Part shown: positions 18,252-27,550 of the stretch, in pieces
Layout of the letters: every line of letters starts with the position of its first letter
How positions within the stretch are numbered: position 1 is the stretch's first letter
Origin: Pseudomonadota bacterium
GTDB taxonomy: Bacteria; Pseudomonadota; Alphaproteobacteria; Dongiales; Dongiaceae
DNA length: 64,000 bases
Direction of reading: 5' to 3'
Assembly (NCBI GenBank): GCA_021792365.1
Contig: JAJYUT010000005.1
Location: 62,001-126,000, forward strand
Translations under genes and position numbers: made by a program
The notes under the pieces: generated by a model
Seen by the model: only the letters and a program-made list of their open reading frames with translations
Told to the model about the DNA's origin: nothing
The model's database searches: none

Positions 18252-18979
18252 TCACGGAACGACCTCGACCGTATCGCCGATTGAAAGGCCGAGCACGCTT
18301 TCGGCGCTCCCCTGGTTGACGGCGATCTCCGCCAGGCCGTTGGAATTCTCGTACCAGAGCGCGCCGCCGGACGGCAGGTCGCCGAAGGTCTGCGCGCGCT
18401 CCAGGAGACGGCCCGCTGTGGCCAGACGCGCTCCGGCTGGCAATTGCGCCGCTCTCAGGCCCGTCATCGCGTTGCCGTAGTGATCGACATAGACGATCTC
18501 GGCGAGATCGTCGGGCCAGCCGGGGCGGCGGTCCGCCGTGTCGATCCGTTCGCGGCGGGCGGCCTCTCCCCGCGCGCCAACATGGCGGCGACCGGCGCGA
18601 ACAGATCGCGCCCGTGGAAGCTGGCGGACAGGCGCTCCGGCCTCCACGCGATGTCCCAGCGGCGCGCCTCGCGCGCGCGGCGCAACACAAGCTCGAACAG
18701 GCCGTTGCCCGGGCCGACGTACCACCGTCCGTCAGCCTCCACGATGAGGGCCGGCCGCGCGCCGCCAACGCCCGGATCGACGACGCACAGGAACACCGTT
18801 CCCGGGCCGAACCAATCGTCATAGGCCGCAAGGAGATAGGAAGCTGCCTTGGGATCGCCGGCCGGCGCGTCCGCGAACAGGTCCACGATCGGCACGCCGG
18901 GTGCTTCGCGATGAAGCACGGCCTTCATCTGTCCGGTGTAAGGGCCGTGCAACCCGAAATCCGTGAACAGGATGATCAT
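18252..18979 (-). pseudogene. SAM hydroxide adenosyltransferase (DUF62 family), frameshifted
   Basis: The N-terminal part reads MIILFTDFGLHGPYTGQMKA with FLCVVDPGVGG and GPGNGLFE, the hallmarks of SAM hydrolases that split S-adenosylmethionine to adenosine and methionine. It runs in one frame to about 18570. The C-terminal part (WPDDLAEIVYVDHYGNAMTG to SVLGLSIGDTVEVVP) continues in another frame to 18252. The shift falls in the GC-rich run at about 18545-18575. Joined, the protein would be about 242 residues, normal for the family. It is either a recent pseudogene or a sequencing error. It lies 51 bases after the FliK-like gene. Confidence 0.75.
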
Positions 18980-19029
18980 GCGGCCAGCATGCCGCAGCGC
19001 GGCCGCGCCTTGCAACGACGCTGCGATCG

Positions 19030-20919
19030 TTAGGCCGACACTGACATGGCAGATTTCTCGATCTCTTCCAGCGGCGAGACCGGGAACGCCTTCACCTTCT
19101 GGAACACGAGGCCGCCGCGGTAATCGCCGAGTGCAAGGGCCTCGTGGAACAGCTCGGTGATGTCGTGCCTGAATTTCTGCGGCAGGGCGACCTGGCTGCG
19201 GACCATGAGGTCGAATTGCTTCTCGCGCACCAGGCCATCGAACTGGAACGGGCCCATTCTGGACATGTCGACTTCGACGATGAAGCGGGTGCCGGATTTC
19301 TCGTCGCCGGCATCCTTGCGATCCTTGCCGCGGTCGCGGCGGTAGAACATGTTGATCTGCCGGATGGTGCCGTCGTCGAGGATCGGGATGAAGCAGCAGC
19401 GCCAGTCGATGCCGGGGCGCTCCTGCGACAGGCTCGAGACCTGCGCGAATTCCTGGCGCACCTTGCGCGCGGTCTCGTCGCGCGTTGCGTTGCCGGTGCG
19501 CGCCGCCACCATGGCGCCCAGCAGCGCCTCCGCGTCGTTCGCGCGGATCGCCTGCATCGCCGCGACCAGGCCGGCCGCCAGCCTAGGCCCCGCCTGCGGC
19601 AGGCGGGTCAGCGCGGCGAGCATGTCGGCGCTGCCCGCGTTCTGCCGCATCAGGGCGATGGCCTCGGCCAGGCTCGGCCAGCTTCGTGCGACCGACAGCA
19701 GCAATTGCGGCAAGGACAAGGCCGTGCCCGGCAGCGCCGCGCCGGGCACCGGCAAGGCTGGCTCGACCGTGACCGATAATTCCGCGCCCACCGGCAGCGA
19801 CAGATGGCCCTGCAGGATGATGGCGCCGAGCGGCGAATGCAGGACGGCATTGCCGGCCGGCGTGTAGCCGATGATGCGGCCGGCAATGGCGTGCTGCGCG
19901 CCGGGCGCGGCGGCGGGAATTGCCAAGGGCTGGCCCGGCGTGGAGGCGATGGACAGCAGGCGCAGCCGCACCTCCGAGCCGGTGGTGAGCGGGATCGGCA
20001 GCTTGAGGGCTTGTGCCGCCGCCTGGTTCAGGAGCTGCGCCTGGCCCTCGGGCGTGCTCGCCGTGCCGGAGGCAAGCGGGCTGCTGCCGGTGCTGGGCGC
20101 ACCGGGCGCGAGCGCGCCGGTCGGAAGCGTGCCCGCTGCCGGCGCGGGGATCGGCGGCATGGCGCCGCCCTTCGCCGAGGATGCGGAGAAGAACAGGGCC
20201 TCGATTTTCGCGCGCACGTCCGCCTGCAGGGCGCTCACCAGCACCTTGGGCAGGCCGCTTATGTCGGCCGCGGGCAAGGCCGAAGGCACATTCGGCTGGC
20301 TGGCAGGGTCAGGCGCCGCGCCCGCATTTGGCGGCGACGAAGCGGGCGGTGACGGCGTGGTCGGAAGCAGCGTCGCCGGCTGCGCGATCGGCGCCGCAGG
20401 TTGAGCGGCGGGCGGACTCGGCAGCAGCGAGCGGATGAGCTGCGTCAGCGTATCGGGCGCCGTCTGCACGATCGTGCCCTGCAGCACGCTGCCGACGATC
20501 GCGACTGGCGCTGGAGCGGGCGCGGTGCCAGTCGGTGGCGGCGGTGCCGGCGCCTGCCCGCCGGAACTGGCTGGCGGCGGCGATCCGGTGCGCGGCCCCT
20601 GGCTGCTTGCGCTGGCGGCGGGTTGGCCCTCGATCGAGAGCACGAGCACCTGCAGGCGGTCGCCGGCGGCGCGCACTTCGAGCGTCACATGGCTGCCAGG
20701 TGGAATGTTGGCGGGCGTGGAAAGTTTCAGCGCCCCCTTGTCCGTCACCACGACCAGCAGCCCATCGGGATCGCGGCCCTGCACCTGGCCCTTGATGATC
20801 GTTCCGTTGTTGAGCTGCGCAAGCTGGCGCGGCGGATCGGGGATGATTGCGGTCACGACGTTGGGCGCCTGTCCGGCGGTGGGCAGCCGTGGCGGCAGAT
20901 TGATCGAGAACTCGCTCAT
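19030..20919 (-). CDS. FliK-like hook-length-control family protein (second copy)
   Basis: A 629-residue protein. After a short N-terminal segment, residues about 25-100 hold an S1/OB-like stretch (NNGTIIKGQVQGRDPDGLLV). A long Pro/Ala/Ser-rich disordered region follows (about 105-250). The folded C-terminus contains FIVEVDMSRMGPFQFDGLVR and then KQFDLMVRSQVALPQKFR. That is the strand-rich pattern of FliK C-terminal domains. It follows flhG by 13 bases at the end of the fliF operon. The true fliK is at 32418-34016, so this is a paralogue of uncertain role. Confidence 0.65.
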   Translation of the reverse strand: MSEFSINLPPRLPTAGQAPNVVTAIIPDPPRQLAQLNNGTIIKGQVQGRDPDGLLVVVTDKGALKLSTPANIPPGSHVTLEVRAAGDRLQVLVLSIEGQPAASASSQGPRTGSPPPASSGGQAPAPPPPTGTAPAPAPVAIVGSVLQGTIVQTAPDTLTQLIRSLLPSPPAAQPAAPIAQPATLLPTTPSPPASSPPNAGAAPDPASQPNVPSALPAADISGLPKVLVSALQADVRAKIEALFFSASSAKGGAMPPIPAPAAGTLPTGALAPGAPSTGSSPLASGTASTPEGQAQLLNQAAAQALKLPIPLTTGSEVRLRLLSIASTPGQPLAIPAAAPGAQHAIAGRIIGYTPAGNAVLHSPLGAIILQGHLSLPVGAELSVTVEPALPVPGAALPGTALSLPQLLLSVARSWPSLAEAIALMRQNAGSADMLAALTRLPQAGPRLAAGLVAAMQAIRANDAEALLGAMVAARTGNATRDETARKVRQEFAQVSSLSQERPGIDWRCCFIPILDDGTIRQINMFYRRDRGKDRKDAGDEKSGTRFIVEVDMSRMGPFQFDGLVREKQFDLMVRSQVALPQKFRHDITELFHEALALGDYRGGLVFQKVKAFPVSPLEEIEKSAMSVSA

Positions 20920-20932
20920 CGCCGCCTTTCCG

Positions 20933-21727
20933 TCATGAGGCTTGCGCCAGGTGTTGCGCGATCGCCTCCACGTCGCGCGCCGCATCGCTGCCGGGATGGC
21001 GCGTCAGCAGCGGGACCTGGGCTCGGATGGCGTCGCGCACCTTGGCATCGCGCCGAACCACGCCGAGCAAGGGAGGCGTCATCTTGAGGAACGTATCGCA
21101 GGCCTTGGCGAGGGTCTTGTAGGTGCGTTCGCCTTCCGCCCTGCTGGCAGCGGCATTCACCACGACCGACACTTTCGTTTTTGCGCCGTCCTGCATCAGG
21201 AGCTTGATCAGCGCGTAGGCGTCGGTGAGAGAGGTCGGCTCGTCGTTGGTGACCACCAGCGTACGCTGCGCGGCGGCGGCCAGGTAGCGCACCGGCCGTT
21301 CCACCCCGGCGCCGAGATCGACCAGCACGCGGTCATAGCGGCCGCTGAGGTCGGCGATGCCGCGGCCGAAGCTGGCGAGCCGCGCGGCGGACAGGGTCGC
21401 AAGGCTCGCCACGCCGGAGCGGCCGGCGATGATGTCGAGGCCGGTCGGCTGGTGGCGCTGCGCCGCCTGCGCCAGCGGCACGTCGTTGTCGAGGACGTCG
21501 GCCAGATCGATGTCGGGCGAGAGGCCGAGCTGGATATCGACATTGGCGAGGCCGAGATCGCCGTCGATCAGCGCCGTGCGGCGGCCGAGATTGGCGAGCG
21601 CATGGGCGAGCGTGATGGAGAGCCAGGTCTTCCCGACTCCCCCCTTGCCGGACGCCACGGCGATGGCATTGGTGATGGGGGCGGTCGCGGCCGTCGGAGC
21701 GGTGCGGCGTGTTTCCTGGATCATCAT
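20933..21727 (-). CDS. flhG: Flagellar number regulator FlhG (MinD-like ATPase)
   Basis: A 264-residue ParA/MinD-type ATPase. It has the deviant Walker A (ASGKGGVGKTWLSITLA), then LIDGDLGLANVDIQLG, DLGAGVERPVRYL and VTNDEPTSLTDAYALIK, the FlhG/FleN/YlxH signatures. With FlhF it sets flagellar number and placement. The ATG at 21727 overlaps the flhF stop by 4 bases. It lacks the C-terminal amphipathic helix of MinD proper. Confidence 0.92.
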   Translation of the reverse strand: MMIQETRRTAPTAATAPITNAIAVASGKGGVGKTWLSITLAHALANLGRRTALIDGDLGLANVDIQLGLSPDIDLADVLDNDVPLAQAAQRHQPTGLDIIAGRSGVASLATLSAARLASFGRGIADLSGRYDRVLVDLGAGVERPVRYLAAAAQRTLVVTNDEPTSLTDAYALIKLLMQDGAKTKVSVVVNAAASRAEGERTYKTLAKACDTFLKMTPPLLGVVRRDAKVRDAIRAQVPLLTRHPGSDAARDVEAIAQHLAQAS

Positions 21728-22704
21728 GCGGTACCGGAAAGGGGCTTGTTGTCGGATACGCCGGCCGGTGCGCGCGACTCGGTGCGGCTGCTCGCGGGCA
21801 GAATTAGACGGCAGAGCTGGTCCGCGCGCAACGTGGAGAGGCCCGACGCGATCTCCGGCGAGGTGCCGAGCCCGGCGAAGGCCAGGCGTCCGGCTTCCGC
21901 CGCCGCCAGGATGCCGCCATAGCGCCGCGCCACGTCGGCCTTGCTGGCGACGAGGCGCACGGCGCCGGCCTCCGCATAGGCGGCGGCAATCTCGGCGCTC
22001 TCGATCACGTCGCCGCCTGCCGCCATGACCAGCACGATCTCTGCCTCCGCGGCTTCCGCCAGCTCGCGCAATTGCGCCAGGTCGCCGGCCTTCAAGGGAT
22101 TGGTGCCGAGCGTGTCGATGAGGACGAGCCCGTTCGCCTCGGCCTTCGCCACCGCGCGGCGCAGGGTCGCGGCGTCCTTGGCGCGAAAGGCCGGAATCTC
22201 CAGCGCCTTGGCATAGGTCGCGAGCTGCTCGATCGCGCCGGCCTTGGCGAGGTCGCAGGTGATCGCGGTTACGGCCCAGCCATTCACCTTGGCGCGCGCC
22301 GCGAGCTTGGCGAGGGTGGCCGACTTGCCTGCGCCCGGCAGCCCGGCCAGCAGAACCGGCTTGCCGGGTCTGCGGTCGTTCAGCGGCCGGAAATCGAACC
22401 GCGCGCGCAGCGCCGCGGTGAGTACCTGCTGCGGGCCGCCTTCGAGCCTGCCGGCGGTGGTGATGATGCCGGCCGCCAGCGCCTTCGGCACGCCGTGGTA
22501 GGCGAGGGCGGTCTCGATTTCGTCCCCGGCGATCGGCGGCGTGGCGGGGACTGCGGCCGGCGCCGCCGGCTCGATCGCCGCAATCAGCTTCACCTGCTTG
22601 CCGACCTGCTCGGTCGACAGGATCACGGCATCCTCGCCCAGCACCGTGCGCACCTGGCGCATGGCCTCGCCGATGGACGGAGCGGTGAAGGTGCGCAGAC
22701 GCAT
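21724..22704 (-). CDS. flhF: Flagellar SRP-like GTPase FlhF
   Basis: A 326-residue GTPase of the signal-recognition-particle family that marks the site of polar flagellum assembly. It begins MRLRTFTAPSIGEAMRQVR, like other FlhF. The GTP-binding loop is LLAGLPGAGKSATLAKLA, and the DTAG-equivalent is DTLGTNP. The second domain motif NKTD is degraded to ASKADV, so GTP specificity may be relaxed. It is shorter than gammaproteobacterial FlhF. It sits 9 bases after flhA and overlaps flhG. Confidence 0.9.
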   Translation of the reverse strand: MRLRTFTAPSIGEAMRQVRTVLGEDAVILSTEQVGKQVKLIAAIEPAAPAAVPATPPIAGDEIETALAYHGVPKALAAGIITTAGRLEGGPQQVLTAALRARFDFRPLNDRRPGKPVLLAGLPGAGKSATLAKLAARAKVNGWAVTAITCDLAKAGAIEQLATYAKALEIPAFRAKDAATLRRAVAKAEANGLVLIDTLGTNPLKAGDLAQLRELAEAAEAEIVLVMAAGGDVIESAEIAAAYAEAGAVRLVASKADVARRYGGILAAAEAGRLAFAGLGTSPEIASGLSTLRADQLCRLILPASSRTESRAPAGVSDNKPLSGTA

Positions 22705-22713
22705 GCGGCCGCC

Positions 22714-24834
22714 TTAGATCTGTCCCAGCGTGCGGATGCGCGCGCGGGCGTGGATTTCGTTCTGCGACATCACCGTGGTGATGGGGCGGAAGCGCTCGAT
22801 GATCGAGCGCACATAGGGTCGGATCGCGGGGCTGGTCAATAGCACCGGGCTCTCGCCCATGATGGTGTGGCGCTCGAAGGCCTGCCGCACGAGCTGGATG
22901 AACTGCTGCAAGGTCGTCGGCGCCATGACCAGCTGCTTCTCCTCGCCGTCGCCGTGCAGCGCCTCGGTGAAGGCCTGCTCCCAATCCGGTGACAAGGTGA
23001 GGATCGGGATGACGCCGGTCTGGTCGGCGGAGGCGTCGCTGATCTGGCGGGCGAGGCGCGCGCGCACGTGCTCGGTGATCGAGGTGACGTTCCGCGAATA
23101 GCCGCAGGCCTCGGCGACGCCCTCCAGCACGTTCGGCAGGTCGCGGATGGAAACCCGCTCGCTGAGCAACGATTGCAGCACACGCTGTACGCCGCTGACG
23201 GAGATCTGGCCGGGAATGAGATCGGCGACCAGCTTCTGGTGTTCCTTCGGCAGTTCGTCGAGCAGCTTCTGCGTCTCGGCATGCGAGAGCAGCTCGGCCA
23301 TGTTGTCCTTGATGAGTTCCGTCAGGTGCGTGGTGATGACGGTCGACGGATCGACCACGGTGTAGCCGCGGAACAGCGCCTCCTCGCGCAGGGTCGGATC
23401 GACCCACATCGCGGGCAGGCCGAAGGTCGGCTCGACGGTCTCCTCGCCGGCGAGGTTGATCTTGTCGCCGCGCGGATCCATCACCAGCAGCATGTTGGGG
23501 CGCAGGTCGCCGCGACCAGCCTCGATCTCCTTCACGCGCACGACATAGGAATTGGCGTTGATCTGCAGATTGTCCTGGATGCGGACGGCCGGCAGGATGA
23601 AGCCCATCTCGCCCGCCAGCTGCCGGCGCAGGGCCTTGATCTGGTCGGTCAAGCGGTGGCCCTGCTCCGCGTTGATGAGGCCGAGCAGGCCGTAGCCCAG
23701 CTCGATGCGCACCGCGTCGATGGAAAGCGCGGTCGAGATCGGCTCTTCGATGACCGGCGCGGCCGCCGTCTTCTGGGCCTGCTCCGTCACGGTTTCGGCC
23801 ACCGCCTGGCGCTGGCGCCTGGCGATCAGGAACGCCCCGCCGCCCGCGAGGCCGGCGAGCAGCAGGAACGGCAAGGCCGGAATGCCGGGCAGGACCGCCA
23901 TGGTCGCCATCAGGAACGAAGCCATGCCGAGCGCGGCCGGGTAGCTGGACAATTGCGAGAACAGCGCCTTGTCGGTCGAACCGTCGATGCCGGCCTTGGT
24001 GACGAGCATGCCGGCCGCGGTCGAGACGATGAGGGCGGGGATCTGTGTGACGAGGCCGTCGCCCACCGTCAGCAGGGTGTAGACTTTCGCGGCGTCGGCT
24101 ATCGACAGGTCCTGCTGCGCCACGCCGATGATGATGCCGCCGACGACGTTGATGAGGGTAATGATCAGGCCGGCGATGGCGTCGCCGCGCACGAACTTGG
24201 CCGCGCCGTCCATCGAGCCGAAGAAGTTGCTTTCGTCCTCCAGCATCTTGCGTCGGGCGCGCGCGTCCTTCTCGTCGATCAGGCCGGCCGAAAGATCGGC
24301 GTCGATCGCCATCTGCTTGCCGGGCATGGCGTCCAGGCTGAAGCGCGCCGACACCTCGGCAATGCGGCCCGAGCCCTTGGTGATGACGACGAAATTCACC
24401 AGCACCAGGATCGCGAACACGATCAGGCCGATGACGTAGTTGCCGCCCATGATGAAGCCGCCGAAGGCCTCGATCACGTGTCCGGCCGCGTCCGAGCCCT
24501 CATGGCCATAGGTCAGGATGAGGCGCGTGGAGGCAAGGTTGAGAGACAGCCTGGTCATCGTGACGATCAGCAGGACGGTCGGGAAGGTGCTGAAGTCCAA
24601 AGGCTTCGCGATGAACAGCACCACCATCAGGATGAGGACCGAGGCGGTGATCGAGAAGGCGAGGCAGATGTCCAGCAGCCAGGCCGGCATCGGGAGGATG
24701 AGGACGGCGAGAATGAAGATGAGCCCGCCGGCGAGCAGGATCTCGCCGCGCCGCAGCGTCTTGCCGAGCTGGTCGAGCCAGGCCGGCCGGCCCGGTCCGC
24801 CGGCGTTGGCTTCGCTATTGCCGGTGTCCGCCAT
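22714..24834 (-). CDS. flhA: Flagellar export gate protein FlhA
   Basis: A 706-residue FHIPEP-family protein, the ion-conducting core of the type III export gate. The N-terminal half has eight predicted membrane segments, with the FHIPEP signature RFSLDAMPGKQMAIDADL in the cytoplasmic loop. The C-terminal half is the cytosolic ring that docks chaperones, ending RARIRTLGQI. It lies between flbD and flhF, a common alphaproteobacterial order. FlhB and FliP/Q/R are not in this window. Confidence 0.97.
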   Translation of the reverse strand: MADTGNSEANAGGPGRPAWLDQLGKTLRRGEILLAGGLIFILAVLILPMPAWLLDICLAFSITASVLILMVVLFIAKPLDFSTFPTVLLIVTMTRLSLNLASTRLILTYGHEGSDAAGHVIEAFGGFIMGGNYVIGLIVFAILVLVNFVVITKGSGRIAEVSARFSLDAMPGKQMAIDADLSAGLIDEKDARARRKMLEDESNFFGSMDGAAKFVRGDAIAGLIITLINVVGGIIIGVAQQDLSIADAAKVYTLLTVGDGLVTQIPALIVSTAAGMLVTKAGIDGSTDKALFSQLSSYPAALGMASFLMATMAVLPGIPALPFLLLAGLAGGGAFLIARRQRQAVAETVTEQAQKTAAAPVIEEPISTALSIDAVRIELGYGLLGLINAEQGHRLTDQIKALRRQLAGEMGFILPAVRIQDNLQINANSYVVRVKEIEAGRGDLRPNMLLVMDPRGDKINLAGEETVEPTFGLPAMWVDPTLREEALFRGYTVVDPSTVITTHLTELIKDNMAELLSHAETQKLLDELPKEHQKLVADLIPGQISVSGVQRVLQSLLSERVSIRDLPNVLEGVAEACGYSRNVTSITEHVRARLARQISDASADQTGVIPILTLSPDWEQAFTEALHGDGEEKQLVMAPTTLQQFIQLVRQAFERHTIMGESPVLLTSPAIRPYVRSIIERFRPITTVMSQNEIHARARIRTLGQI

Positions 24835-24866
24835 CTGATGCGATCCCTACTGGCTGCAACGCGCGA

Positions 24867-26261
24867 TCAAGCGGCCGAGAAATGGTCGCCCTCGCTGTGC
24901 GCCGCGCCGGGCACCGGCACGCCTTCCTCGTTGTACTGCTTCAGCTTGTTGCGCAGGGTGCGGATCGAGATGCCGAGGATGTTGGCGGCATGGGTCCGGT
25001 TGCCGAGGCAGTGCTGCAGCGTGTCGATGATCAGGTCGCGCTCGACCGCCGCCACCGTGCGGCCGACCAGCGCGCTGGTCACGCCGTTCGCGGCCTTTGC
25101 CGCGGCGGGCGCGGCGGAGGCCGCCGCCGATTGCGGCTGCAGCGCCGTGACCGGAATGCCGCGCCCGCCGGTCAGCAGGATCGCCTCCGGGCCGATCTCC
25201 GATTCCTGCGCCAGCAGGACGGCGCGGTGCATGGTGTTCTCGAGCTCGCGCACATTGCCGCGCCATTCATGGGCGCGCAGCGTGTCCATCACGTCCGGCG
25301 TGATCCCGGTGATGCGCACGCCGTTGGCGTCGGCATATTTCTTGGCGAAATGCTCGGCCAGGACCGGGATGTCGAGGGGGCGATGGCGCAGCGCCGGCAG
25401 CTCCAGCGACATCACGTTGAGGCGGAAATAGAGGTCGTCGCGGAAATTGCCCTTGCGCACCTCTTCCTGCAAGTCGCGGTTGGAGGTAGCGAGCAGGCGG
25501 AGGTCGACCTTCACCGGCTGCGTGCCGCCGACGCGGTCGATCACGCGCTCCTGGATGGCGCGCAGCAGCTTGGCTTGCAGGCGCGGATGCATCTCGCTGA
25601 TCTCGTCCAGCAGCAAGGTCCCGCCATTGGCCTCCTCGAACTTGCCGATGCGCCGCGCAATGGCGCCGGTGAAGGAACCCTTCTCGTGGCCGAACAGCTC
25701 CGACTCCAGCAGGTTCTCCGGGATGGCCGCGCAGTTGACCGAGATGAAGGGCTTGCCGGCGCGCTTGGAATGGGCGTGGATGTAGCGCGCCATCACTTCC
25801 TTGCCGGTGCCGGATTCGCCGGTGATGAGGATGCTGGCGTCGGACGGCGCGACTTGGTCCGCGAGCTTGAGCACCGCCTTCATGGCCGGGTCCTTGTAGA
25901 TGAGCGCGGAGCTTTCCTCGGCGACCGCGGCGAGGACCGCAGCGATCAGCTCGGCATCGGGCGGCAGGGGCACGTATTCCTTCGCGCCCGCCTTGATCGC
26001 CTTCACCGCGGTCTCGGCGCTGGTGCCAATGCCGCAGGCGACCACCGGAATGTTGATGCGCTCGTTGCGCAGGCTGTCGATCATCCGCTGGATGTCGAGC
26101 ACGACGTCGAACATGATGAGATCCGCGCCCTGGCCGTTGCGCAGGGCGTGCAGGGCCTGATCGACATCGTCGACGTGAGCCACCTTGGCCCCGCGGCTGA
26201 TGGCGATCTTGCCGGCCGCCGTGATGTGGCCATCAAGGGATCCAACGATGAGTAGACGCAT
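24867..26261 (-). CDS. flbD: Sigma-54 activator FlbD
   Basis: A 464-residue NtrC-type enhancer-binding protein that switches on late flagellar genes. The N-terminal receiver (1-115) is degenerate: the acidic pair is missing (VGSLDG), as known for FlbD, which is gated by FliX, not by phosphorylation. The AAA+ domain has Walker A GESGTGKEV, the sigma-54 contact loop GSFTGA and Walker B GGTLLLDEISEM. The C-terminal Fis-type helix-turn-helix is RTHAANILGISIRTLRNKL. Its probable targets are the sigma-54 promoters of flgE, flgI and the flagellins. It is encoded inside the fliF operon. Confidence 0.95.
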   Translation of the reverse strand: MRLLIVGSLDGHITAAGKIAISRGAKVAHVDDVDQALHALRNGQGADLIMFDVVLDIQRMIDSLRNERINIPVVACGIGTSAETAVKAIKAGAKEYVPLPPDAELIAAVLAAVAEESSALIYKDPAMKAVLKLADQVAPSDASILITGESGTGKEVMARYIHAHSKRAGKPFISVNCAAIPENLLESELFGHEKGSFTGAIARRIGKFEEANGGTLLLDEISEMHPRLQAKLLRAIQERVIDRVGGTQPVKVDLRLLATSNRDLQEEVRKGNFRDDLYFRLNVMSLELPALRHRPLDIPVLAEHFAKKYADANGVRITGITPDVMDTLRAHEWRGNVRELENTMHRAVLLAQESEIGPEAILLTGGRGIPVTALQPQSAAASAAPAAAKAANGVTSALVGRTVAAVERDLIIDTLQHCLGNRTHAANILGISIRTLRNKLKQYNEEGVPVPGAAHSEGDHFSAA

Positions 26262-26317
26262 GGCTTGCTCCTGGTGCTCTGGCGGCGAGGGTCAGTTCCC
26301 CGGGGCCGCGCTCAAGG

Positions 26318-27160
26318 TCAATCGAAATAGCGAATCTGCTGCCCGGCGGGCAGGACGGTGTTGAGCAGCATCTCGAGGCGGCGCGGGTTTTCCTGCCGGC
26401 CCATCGAGGCGACGCCCATGGTGTAGATCTGGCTGACCAACTGCTCGACCGTCGCGTTGCGCTCCAGCTTGCTGGCGAGCGGCAGGAACACGACATTGGC
26501 CATCAGTGCGCCGTAGAGCGTGGTCAGCAGGGCGAGGCTCATGGCCGGGCCGATGCGCTCCGGCGAATCCAGGCTGCCCAACATCTGGACCAGGCCGACC
26601 AGGGTGCCGATCAGGCCCATGGCGGGCGCGACCTCCGCCGCGCGGCGCAGGATGGCGGCGGCGCGATGGCGCCCCTGGGCGATGGCGTGCGCCTCCAGCA
26701 TCATGTTGCGCTCGATCTCGTCAACCTGCAGCCCGTCGACCAGCATGCTGAGCGAGCGCTGCAGGAAGGGCGCATCGCGCAGCCCGTAGAGGTCGCCCTG
26801 CAGCGACAGCAGACCGCGCTTGCGCGCCTTGTCCGCCAGCGTCAGCACGCGGCGCGCGCCGACCTGCGGGTCGATCTCGGTGCGCAGCAGCGCCTGACGG
26901 AAGGAGGGTTGCGCGTCGCGCAGCTCCTCGCCGGTATAGGAGATCGCCGTTACCGCGAAGGTGCCCAGCACCACCATCAGGATGGCCGGGATGTCGAGAA
27001 AGGCGAGGGGCGAGCCGTTGAGGACGATGGCGACGCCGATCAACGCCAGCGCCGCGACCAGACCGAGCAGGGTGGCGAGGTCCATCCTGCGCGGCGGCGC
27101 CTCGAAGCGCAGCGGCGCATCGGTCATCGGTCGCACGTCATTGGGCGTCGTATCGGCCAT
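26318..27160 (-). CDS. motA: Flagellar motor stator protein MotA/PomA family
   Basis: A 280-residue MotA/TolQ/ExbB-family membrane protein with four hydrophobic segments: 29-46, 50-75, about 175-198 and 203-225. The pair APAMGLIGTLVGLVQML and GPAMSLALLTTLYGALMANV is typical of the stator pore. The short N-terminal extension resembles PomA-like forms. It sits between fliN and flbD. No motB follows, so its partner must be elsewhere. Confidence 0.88.
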   Translation of the reverse strand: MADTTPNDVRPMTDAPLRFEAPPRRMDLATLLGLVAALALIGVAIVLNGSPLAFLDIPAILMVVLGTFAVTAISYTGEELRDAQPSFRQALLRTEIDPQVGARRVLTLADKARKRGLLSLQGDLYGLRDAPFLQRSLSMLVDGLQVDEIERNMMLEAHAIAQGRHRAAAILRRAAEVAPAMGLIGTLVGLVQMLGSLDSPERIGPAMSLALLTTLYGALMANVVFLPLASKLERNATVEQLVSQIYTMGVASMGRQENPRRLEMLLNTVLPAGQQIRYFD

Positions 27161-27195
27161 CTCTATCCTGCCTTCCGATGGATTTCCCGGCCCTG

Positions 27196-27534
27196 CTAGG
27201 CCCGGTCGGCCTTGATGATCTCGGTCATGGTGACGCCGAGGCGATCCTCGACCACGACAACTTCGCCGCGCGCGACCAGGCGGTTGTTGACATAGATGTC
27301 CACCGCCTCGCCGACCTTGCGGTCGAGTTCGACCACCGCGCCGCGGCCCAGCTTCAGCAACTGGCTGACCTGCATCGAGGTGCGCCCGAGCACAGCGGAA
27401 ACCTGCACCGGGATGTCGTAGACGGCGTCCAGGTCCTTTGCGGTGCCGGGCCGGGGCGCCTCCTGGCCTGCATCGGGCGGCTGGCCCTCCGCGCTTTGGA
27501 ACTCGGTGAGTTCCAGATTGTCCTCGTCACCCAT
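27196..27534 (-). CDS. fliN: Flagellar switch protein FliN
   Basis: A 112-residue protein. After a 35-residue acidic tail comes the SpoA/surface-presentation domain: DIPVQVSAVLGRTSMQVSQLL, then GRGAVVELDRKVGEAVDIYVN and RLGVTMTEII. With FliG and FliM it forms the rotor C ring. The ATG at 27534 is preceded by AGGAGAG; an adjacent GTG is less likely. It lies 16 bases after fliH. Confidence 0.94.
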   Translation of the reverse strand: MGDEDNLELTEFQSAEGQPPDAGQEAPRPGTAKDLDAVYDIPVQVSAVLGRTSMQVSQLLKLGRGAVVELDRKVGEAVDIYVNNRLVARGEVVVVEDRLGVTMTEIIKADRA

Positions 27535-27550
27535 CACTCTCTCCTTTCAC

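Noticed and set aside
23068-25431. Plus-strand open frame of 787 codons opposite flhA and flbD
   Set aside because: Covers parts of two real genes in antisense; no recognisable domain.
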